Shown here piece after piece: positions 1-4,425 of a DNA stretch of 6,569 nucleotides (position 1 is its first letter; each line of letters begins with the position of its first letter). Origin of the DNA: Melioribacteraceae bacterium. Lineage in GTDB: Bacteria; Bacteroidota; Ignavibacteria; Ignavibacteriales; Melioribacteraceae. The stretch covers positions 1 to 6,569 of the forward strand of contig WGAL01000099.1 of NCBI GenBank assembly GCA_015494845.1, in the 5' to 3' direction. The notes below the pieces were generated by a model that was given only the letters and a program-made list of their open reading frames with translations, did not search any database and was not told the DNA's origin. The translations under genes were made by a program, and so were the position numbers.

Positions 1-53
1 ACCGATTTTAAAATTGCTGTGTTTTCTTTGTTTACGGTTTTGCGGTTCTAAAA

Positions 54-188
54 TTAAGAAAAAAGAAAATAAACTTGCGCAATAACAAAAGTAAGCAAAA
101 AACCCAAAGTGAGAGGAATTACAACCGAAACCGTCGTCCATTTCCAACTGCCGGTTTCTTTGTAAATTGTGTAGATTGTAGTCGAACA
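54..188 (-). pseudogene. Detached 3'-end copy of feoB (last 44 codons plus stop)
   Basis: Read on the minus strand, this segment encodes the final 44 residues of FeoB plus a TAA stop. It starts at the Cys codon of the C-terminal PCSTT motif and ends in AQVYFLFS. It aligns without gaps to the end of the intact feoB membrane gene (1062-1196) with 13 mismatches in 135 bases, about 90% identity. Ten of the 12 differing codons are synonymous, and the other two are conservative (Val for Ile, Ser for Thr). Homology stops abruptly at 188: further upstream in frame, the copy reads only three unrelated codons before a TAG at 198-200, with no start codon. It is therefore a remnant, not a gene. It covers the last transmembrane helix and the conserved cysteine. 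I infer it is the displaced tail of an older feoB allele, left behind when the HEPN-MNT cassette arrived. Confidence 0.88.
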
Positions 189-197
189 AGTATTTCT

Positions 198-229
198 CTA
201 CCTCAAAGGTGCAAGCGCCTTTAAGGTAG
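198..229. other. Perfectly placed hairpin between MNT stop and feoB remnant
   Basis: The arms CTACCTCAAAGGTG and CGCCTTTAAGGTAG pair over 14 positions (12 Watson-Crick) around a CAAG loop (CUUG on the minus-strand transcript). The hairpin begins 4 bases after the MNT stop codon and ends 9 bases before the feoB remnant, so it fills the cassette-remnant junction almost exactly. No T-tract follows on either strand. It is therefore not a standard intrinsic terminator, though it could still protect or end the MNT transcript. It could also mark a recombination or insertion boundary. No matching hairpin is visible at the other end of the cassette. Confidence 0.6.
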
Positions 230-233
230 GACA

Positions 234-545
234 TTAAGCCACGTTTATTTTCTCGCCGTATTTCTTAATTTCATACGCGAATGGGTTGCTTTCATTAAAG
301 TCCCTCTCTTTTATTGGATGAGGTTCAATTCGTCTATCGATTTCCCGGCGTATTCTCATTAATTCAATTTGTATATTCATTAAATTGTCATAGTCTTTTA
401 AAATTACGGCAATATCAATGTCGCTGTCTTTATTGCTTGTGCCTTTTGCGTAAGAGCCAAATAAAATAACGCTTACGCAATCATATTTTTCAGCGACTTT
501 TTGAGCAAACTTTTTCGCTATTTCTCTAATTTCTCTTTTATCCAT
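234..545 (-). CDS. MNT-type nucleotidyltransferase (antitoxin of a HEPN-MNT pair)
   Basis: This 103-residue protein has the minimal nucleotidyltransferase signature: G30-S31, ten residues, then D42-x-D44 (GSYAKGTS...SDIDIAV), the GSX10DXD pattern of MntA-like proteins. E74 in RRIEPHPI is a plausible third metal-binding acid. The length matches the family. In characterised pairs the MNT protein neutralises its HEPN partner by adding AMP to it; that role here is inferred from family and pairing. The ATG at 545 lies inside the end of the HEPN gene, giving a 28-base overlap, so the two are probably translated from one mRNA. No good Shine-Dalgarno is visible (AAAGAAATTAGAAA precedes the start), which fits translational coupling. 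The gene is AT-rich compared with the feo genes, which suggests it was acquired separately. A hairpin follows directly after the stop. Confidence 0.85.
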   Translation of the reverse strand: MDKREIREIAKKFAQKVAEKYDCVSVILFGSYAKGTSNKDSDIDIAVILKDYDNLMNIQIELMRIRREIDRRIEPHPIKERDFNESNPFAYEIKKYGEKINVA

Positions 546-928
546 TTTCTAATTTCTTTAATTCGTTCAATCCATAATTTCGTAAAATCTTCCGTACATT
601 GATTGTAAAACTCCCGTCTATAATCGTCGTATCTTGCGTTAATATTAAAAAGCGAAATCGTATCCAACCAATCGGAATATTCGTCGCTTACTTTCAAACC
701 GCTTTCTTCGGCAATTCTTAATAAGTTGTGAATTGGCGGTGAATGTTTTCTATTTACTTTTACGTAATATGCTTTTAACAATTTTTCAGTGGAAATATGA
801 CCTAAAAACAGAGCCCAAGTGTATTTCTTTGAGTGAAATAACAGTTTCATTGTATCAAAATCTTCATCGGATGTTTTAATCCAATGATTAGCAATTTTTT
901 CAATATTTAATTCTTTTTCATCACTCAT
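518..928 (-). CDS. HEPN domain protein (putative toxin of a HEPN-MNT pair)
   Basis: This 136-residue, mostly helical protein fits the HEPN family associated with MNT nucleotidyltransferases. It has an N-terminal helix with W16, a central ALFLGHISTEKLLKAYYV helix (39-56) matching the usual A-x-F-x-x-Q-x-x-E-K-x-L-K-A pattern, a PPIHNL turn (64-69), and an ARYDDYR segment (98-104) like the RYPD/RYDD motif common in this group. Typical RNase HEPN toxins carry R-x4-6-H in the late helix. Here no His follows R99, and the only such spacing is R60-x6-H67 in the loop. Catalysis in the usual way is therefore doubtful. The gene overlaps MNT by 28 bases and starts 133 bases downstream of feoB. Its start is preceded only by AAAAAGAAATTAAT, a weak ribosome site. 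Assignment to the superfamily is firm; a toxin role is inferred from the neighbour. Confidence 0.82.
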   Translation of the reverse strand: MSDEKELNIEKIANHWIKTSDEDFDTMKLLFHSKKYTWALFLGHISTEKLLKAYYVKVNRKHSPPIHNLLRIAEESGLKVSDEYSDWLDTISLFNINARYDDYRREFYNQCTEDFTKLWIERIKEIRKWIKEKLEK

Positions 929-1002
929 ATTAATTTCTTTTTAACAAAAATAAGAAATTCCATAAAATCCCTTTACTGTAATCTTTGCTGAAAAATTTGC
1001 TC

Positions 1003-1031
1003 TTAATATTATATTAATGTTTCTTTTTACA
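1003..1031 (-). promoter_or_regulatory. Candidate HEPN-MNT promoter and palindromic operator
   Basis: On the minus strand upstream of HEPN there is a perfect TATAAT (plus 1008-1013), about 80 bases before the start codon. It sits inside a perfect inverted repeat, TTAATAT-T-ATATTAA (1003-1017). No convincing -35 hexamer lies at the right distance (ATGCAT at 17 bases is poor). A palindrome covering the -10 is the usual place for an autoregulator, but the region is so AT-rich that chance is a real alternative. If the promoter is false, the pair may be read from the feo operon, since no intrinsic terminator is visible after feoB. Confidence 0.3.
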
Positions 1032-1061
1032 TGCATATACATCTAAAATTAACTCGAGCAA

Positions 1062-1196
1062 TTATGTGAAAAGAAAATAAACTTGCGCAATAATAAAGGT
1101 AAGTAAAAAGCCCAAGGTTAGTGGAATAACAACCGAAACCGTCGTCCATTTCCAACTTCCGGTTTCTTTGTAAATTGTGTAGATTGTAGTCGAGCA
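1062..1196 (-). repeat. feoB-tail direct repeat, intact-gene copy
   Basis: This is the 3' end of the intact feoB membrane gene, repeated in the same orientation at 54-188 with about 90% identity. The two copies bracket the HEPN-MNT cassette, with about 870 bases between them. Recombination between them would remove HEPN and MNT and leave a full-length feoB ending in FLFS instead of FLFT. Confidence 0.88.
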
Positions 1197-2498
1197 CGGA
1201 TTGTGCGCGAGACTGAAAACCATTACGTTTATCGCGGTTAAAATCGTCCAGCCGCCTATTCTCAATAAATTTGCCGTATCGGGAAGCGAATCCAATTCAA
1301 AGAGAACGCCGTGTTGGTAGCCTTCCACGCCAAAAATCAAAACCGTAAGCATAAGAATTGTAGGAATTACGATTTCGTTCGCAGGAATTGCCACAATGTA
1401 AGCGAGCAAAATTATTCCGTTTAATCCGAAAATAATCGCGAACGGGTCGAGAAAATCGACTATATATTTTGCCAGCGGAACGCCGTCGTACGTAACGTTT
1501 GAGATAAGCCAGATTACCATACCCGCAGGCAAAGCAAAAACAATTGCGCGCCACAAAACGTAAATTGTTCTGTCAATCAACGATGTGTAAAGCGTTTGTA
1601 AAATTCGCGGAGGACGGTAAGGCGGAAGTTCCAGGCTGAAAGTCGAAGGAATTCCTTTCAGAATCGTGCGGGAAAGCGCGTAAGACGTAAATAAAGTAAG
1701 CGCAACGCCGAGTAGCGCAATCGCAATTACGGAAGCGGCGGAAATAACGCCTGCCCAAACCGGAGGAACGAGCGGCGCAATGAAAATAGATGCGAGCAAA
1801 ATTTGCGTAGGCCAACGTCCGTTGCACAAAGCAAAATTGTTGGTGATAATCGCGATTAGCCGTTCGCGCGGACTATCGATTATGCGCGTAGCGACGACTC
1901 CGGCGGCGTTGCACCCGAATCCCATACTCATCGTTAGCGCTTGTTTTCCGTGCGCGCCGACTTTTCTGAAAAAATTATCGAGATTAAACGCGACGCGCGG
2001 CAAAAATCCGAAATCTTCCAACAAAGTGAAAAGCGGGAAAAATATCGCCATTGGCGGAAGCATTACGCTGATAACCCACGCAGTCGCAAGATATGCGCCG
2101 TCAACGATAATTCCCGTTAACCAATTTGGCGTGCCAATTGAAATAAAAGCGTTTTTCAGAATCGGATAAATTTTACCGAGCAACAAATCGTAAAGTAAAT
2201 CGGAAGGATAATTTGCGCCTTGAATTGTAAGCCATAGCACAATCGCGAGCATTAAGAACATTATCGGATAGCCGGCGTATTTGCTGATTAACAAACGGTC
2301 GAGAACGACTTCCCAATCTTTCGACGGCTTTTTGTCGGGATATTGAATTGCGCGGCTTGCGATTCTTTCGGCTTCGGCAAAAATTCCTTCCACAATGTTA
2401 TCGTGAAAACTGTCGCCGATTTCCTTGCGGTAATTTTCCGCTTTTTTGAGCAACGCTTTTATTTGTTCTTCCCGCGATATTTTTTCCGCGTTCGTCAT
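1062..2498 (-). CDS. feoB: FeoB membrane permease subunit (split FeoB, C-terminal part)
   Basis: This 478-residue protein matches the membrane half of the ferrous iron transporter FeoB without the GTPase. Residues 1-75 are the soluble linker that normally follows the GDI domain. The first Gate region follows: LPPMAIFFPLFTLLED (147-162), GFLPRVAF, GxHGK, then GFGCN (193-197) and NNFALCNGRWPT (220-231). The second Gate region ends in HNPCSTT with C435 and ETGSWKW. The CNGRWP and PCSTT forms, rather than the E. coli-like CSARLP and TPC, place it with a FeoB subtype I recall from clostridia and other anaerobes. It should move Fe(II) across the inner membrane using the separate G protein encoded just upstream. 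ATG at 2498 overlaps the upstream stop as ATGA, so translation is probably coupled. The last 44 codons are duplicated at 54-188. Confidence 0.95.
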   Translation of the reverse strand: MTNAEKISREEQIKALLKKAENYRKEIGDSFHDNIVEGIFAEAERIASRAIQYPDKKPSKDWEVVLDRLLISKYAGYPIMFLMLAIVLWLTIQGANYPSDLLYDLLLGKIYPILKNAFISIGTPNWLTGIIVDGAYLATAWVISVMLPPMAIFFPLFTLLEDFGFLPRVAFNLDNFFRKVGAHGKQALTMSMGFGCNAAGVVATRIIDSPRERLIAIITNNFALCNGRWPTQILLASIFIAPLVPPVWAGVISAASVIAIALLGVALTLFTSYALSRTILKGIPSTFSLELPPYRPPRILQTLYTSLIDRTIYVLWRAIVFALPAGMVIWLISNVTYDGVPLAKYIVDFLDPFAIIFGLNGIILLAYIVAIPANEIVIPTILMLTVLIFGVEGYQHGVLFELDSLPDTANLLRIGGWTILTAINVMVFSLAHNPCSTTIYTIYKETGSWKWTTVSVVIPLTLGFLLTFIIAQVYFLFT

Positions 2499-3256
2499 TG
2501 AAAAAGTTTCCCGAGTTCTCCGTTTTTAATCGCTTCTTCTATTTGCATATCGCCTTCGAGCAAGCGCATCGCAATCCAACGCGCGTTCGGCAAATTGGGG
2601 AAAAGTTTTTTCACGTCGGCGGTCAAATCATCGATTGCTTTTTGAATTTTCCCGTTGAATTTTTTTACGCGTTTCGGCTTGCAAACATATTCGCCCGACG
2701 CTACTTGCCAAACGTAATCAATCAATTCGTTTATTCCTTCTTTGGAACGCGCAACTACGGGCACGGCAGGTACGCCAAGGTCGGCGGAAAGCCTTCGCGC
2801 GTCGAGCTTGATATTTTTTCTTCTTAATTCGTCGAAAAGATTCAGCGCGACGACAACCTTGTCGGTAATTTCAAGAATTTGCAAAACGAGATTTAAGTTC
2901 CTCTCCAATTTTGTTGAATCGACGACTACAAGCGTAACGTCCGGCTTGCCGAACAAAATAAAATCGCGCGCAATCTCTTCGTCGGCGCTTGTCGAAAGCA
3001 AGGAATACGTTCCAGGCAAATCGATAATCTTGAATTTTTTCTCTTTGTAGCCGAATGCGCCTTCGGCTCGCGTAACGGTTTTGCCGGGCCAATTTCCGGT
3101 GTGCTGTTTCAAGCCGGTTAGGTCGTTAAGAATAGTGCTTTTCCCTACGTTCGGATTTCCGGCAAGCGCAACGACGAAATCGGCGTCTTGCATATTTTCG
3201 CCGTAACGTTTGAGAGCGCTTAAAACATTAGCCGGACAATTTACGCAATCAGCCAT
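2495..3256 (-). CDS. feoB: FeoB GTPase subunit (split FeoB, G and GDI domains)
   Basis: This 253-residue protein is the cytosolic GTP-binding half of FeoB. Visible motifs are G1 GNPNVGKST (33-41), the NWPGKTV switch I region with T60 as G2, G3 DLPG (79-82), G4 NLFD (139-142), and ARSK (169-172) in the G5 position. A helical stretch from about 190 to 253 matches the GDI domain. The LKQHTGNWPGKTV stretch is typical of the FeoB subtype whose permease lies next door. The N-terminus carries C4-x-x-C7-P, an extra cysteine pair ahead of the G domain. ATG at 3256 overlaps the end of the dtxR-feoA gene by 8 bases and has a good Shine-Dalgarno (AAGGAAG). The stop overlaps the permease start by 4 bases. 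The protein should gate Fe(II) transport by the FeoB permease. The break falls between the GDI domain and the membrane linker, so both halves look complete. Confidence 0.95.
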   Translation of the reverse strand: MADCVNCPANVLSALKRYGENMQDADFVVALAGNPNVGKSTILNDLTGLKQHTGNWPGKTVTRAEGAFGYKEKKFKIIDLPGTYSLLSTSADEEIARDFILFGKPDVTLVVVDSTKLERNLNLVLQILEITDKVVVALNLFDELRRKNIKLDARRLSADLGVPAVPVVARSKEGINELIDYVWQVASGEYVCKPKRVKKFNGKIQKAIDDLTADVKKLFPNLPNARWIAMRLLEGDMQIEEAIKNGELGKLFQ

Positions 3257-4241
3257 TTTCTTCCTTTCTTACAAAAATTTGTTCGGCAATGTCGTTACGC
3301 AAAGCGATAAGCGTGTTTTTTATTTCGTACGCGCGCGGATTGCCGGAAACGTTTTCGTACATCACTTTTATTTTAGAACCGGGAATTATTCCCAAATCGA
3401 GCAATCTTCTTCGCGCCACGCCGCGCAGGCGTTCCGAAAGTTTTACCACGATTCCGCTTTCTCCTACTTTTAACGAATCTAATTTTTGCAGACCTTCGAG
3501 AAGTTCCGTTTCAACTTTCGCGACGGAAATATTTGTCGCGACGGATTTCGGAATGGCGAGCGTTCCGTGTTCGGTTTTTATCGTAACGCTGTTTTCGTTA
3601 ATGCCGGTAACTTCAACCGGCATTTGCGGATAAATTTGCAGTTTTAGAATTTCCTTGTAAATCTCGTGCGGCTCGTCCTCAACGTGAACTACTTTGTATT
3701 TTCCGGTAGTTTCGATTTCCGAAAGTTGTTCGCCTGCAATTTCAAAATCGTCTTCTTCCTCGCTTGGAATTGCGTCGCCGTGCGGGTCGCGCAAAGGATT
3801 GCCGAGTTTTTTCCGCAGTTCTCGCCGTTCTTTTTCGGTTAATTTGTGTTCCATTTTCTCGGCTTCTTTGTGCCAATGTTCTTCGTCGAGTCCTGATTCT
3901 TCAGCAAGGTACCGTTCCCACAACCGGTGATTTTTTATGATATTCAGCGCGTATTTTTTCCCTTCTTCCGTCAGAAACAATTGATTCTTTTTCCGCTCGG
4001 CAAGTTTACTATCTATTAACGTTTTAATTATTTTCAGAGCCGATTGATCCGAAATTTTTTGATGCCCTTTGATGCTGTTCAACGTTGCAGGAATATTTTC
4101 CTTATTGCTCGTGTAAATATGTTTCAAAGCGTCTTCAACGCGAATTTTTTCGCGGAACTCTCTTTCGCTTTTTAATTTTCCGAATAAGAAAACGAATCCG
4201 GTTAAAAGCGCTAACAACAATATGAGCAGAAAAATATTCAT
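3249..4241 (-). CDS. Membrane-anchored DtxR/MntR-like regulator fused to two FeoA-type domains
   Basis: This is a 330-residue multidomain protein. Residues 3-21 form one hydrophobic helix followed by K22, K24 and R27, which predicts a membrane anchor with the rest in the cytosol. Residues 32-100 form a winged helix like DtxR/MntR. Residues 101-160 form the metal-binding dimerisation domain, with H105, E109, H124, E128, E131, H132 and the late PHGDAIP. An SH3/FeoA-like domain spans about 180-240, and a classical FeoA domain spans 252-328 with RRRLLDLGIIPGS. Glu at 128, where DtxR has a Cys, resembles MntR. As first gene of the feo operon it could sense metal, bind the operon's DNA, and act as FeoA on FeoB. 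The soluble members of the family repress; the anchor makes DNA binding unusual. No Shine-Dalgarno precedes ATG 4241, fitting a short leader. The start is supported because the anchor is read from it. Confidence 0.88.
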   Translation of the reverse strand: MNIFLLILLLALLTGFVFLFGKLKSEREFREKIRVEDALKHIYTSNKENIPATLNSIKGHQKISDQSALKIIKTLIDSKLAERKKNQLFLTEEGKKYALNIIKNHRLWERYLAEESGLDEEHWHKEAEKMEHKLTEKERRELRKKLGNPLRDPHGDAIPSEEEDDFEIAGEQLSEIETTGKYKVVHVEDEPHEIYKEILKLQIYPQMPVEVTGINENSVTIKTEHGTLAIPKSVATNISVAKVETELLEGLQKLDSLKVGESGIVVKLSERLRGVARRRLLDLGIIPGSKIKVMYENVSGNPRAYEIKNTLIALRNDIAEQIFVRKEENG

Positions 4242-4251
4242 ACAGTTAGTT

Positions 4252-4286
4252 TAATAATATTATCCGGTAAATCTAATAATTGAAAA
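4252..4286 (-). promoter_or_regulatory. Candidate feo operon promoter with overlapping palindrome
   Basis: On the minus strand, TTTTCA (plus 4281-4286) and GATAAT (plus 4259-4264) are separated by 16 bases, a fair sigma-70 match. They predict a leader of only about 10 bases, which agrees with the absence of a Shine-Dalgarno. A perfect inverted repeat TAATA-A-TATTA (4252-4262) overlaps the -10 and the expected start of transcription, where a metal-responsive repressor could act. I see no classical DtxR box. AT-richness makes chance matches likely. Confidence 0.3.
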
Positions 4287-4335
4287 GCACAAGACAAAAT
4301 CCGAATGAAACAAATAAGGTATTTCCCGAAAATTA

Positions 4336-4352
4336 TTGGCGACGTTTGGCGA
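4336..4352. repeat. TTGGCGA heptamer repeated with a 10-base period
   Basis: TTGGCGA occurs at 4336-4342 and 4346-4352, in the middle of the divergent intergenic region. Ten-base spacing puts both copies on the same face of the helix, as in tandem regulator sites. It could serve either the feo operon or the nuclease-aldolase pair. Only two copies are present, so this is suggestive only. Confidence 0.35.
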
Positions 4353-4375
4353 AAAATTTTGATTTTCCGTTGGAT

Positions 4376-4420
4376 TTGAATTTGATTATTTTGAAAACGT
4401 AAAATCTACTTTATTCGGAG
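4376..4420 (+). promoter_or_regulatory. Candidate promoter and ribosome site for the nuclease gene
   Basis: TTGAAT (4376-4381) and TAAAAT (4400-4405), with an 18-base spacer, form a plausible sigma-70 promoter. CGGAG (4416-4420) is a Shine-Dalgarno core ending 5 bases before ATG 4426 and fixes that start. The leader would be about 15 bases. Confidence 0.45.
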
Positions 4421-4425
4421 TTTAT

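Noticed and set aside
1..53. A gene or RNA at the left edge
   Set aside because: The 53 bases are AT-rich with no recognisable coding or RNA signature and are too short to judge.
198..229. Reading the hairpin as an integron attC site or a CRISPR repeat
   Set aside because: There is no GTTRRRY/RYYYAAC core pair, and it occurs once with no spacer array.
929..1061. Intrinsic terminator for the feo operon
   Set aside because: Only short palindromes (CTCGAG, ATGCAT-type and the TTAATAT repeat) are present, with no GC-rich stem followed by a T-run on the minus strand.
54..1196. A classic insertion sequence carrying HEPN-MNT
   Set aside because: No transposase, terminal inverted repeats or short target-site duplications are visible; the flanking repeats are gene-tail copies instead.
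1780..2169. A 129-codon plus-strand open frame opposite the FeoB permease
   Set aside because: It is antisense to clearly conserved FeoB motifs and is low in complexity; a reverse shadow.
2490..2500. FeoB frameshift by sequencing error
   Set aside because: The two halves meet at a clean ATGA overlap, each contains complete domains, and the permease has its own in-frame ATG and linker.
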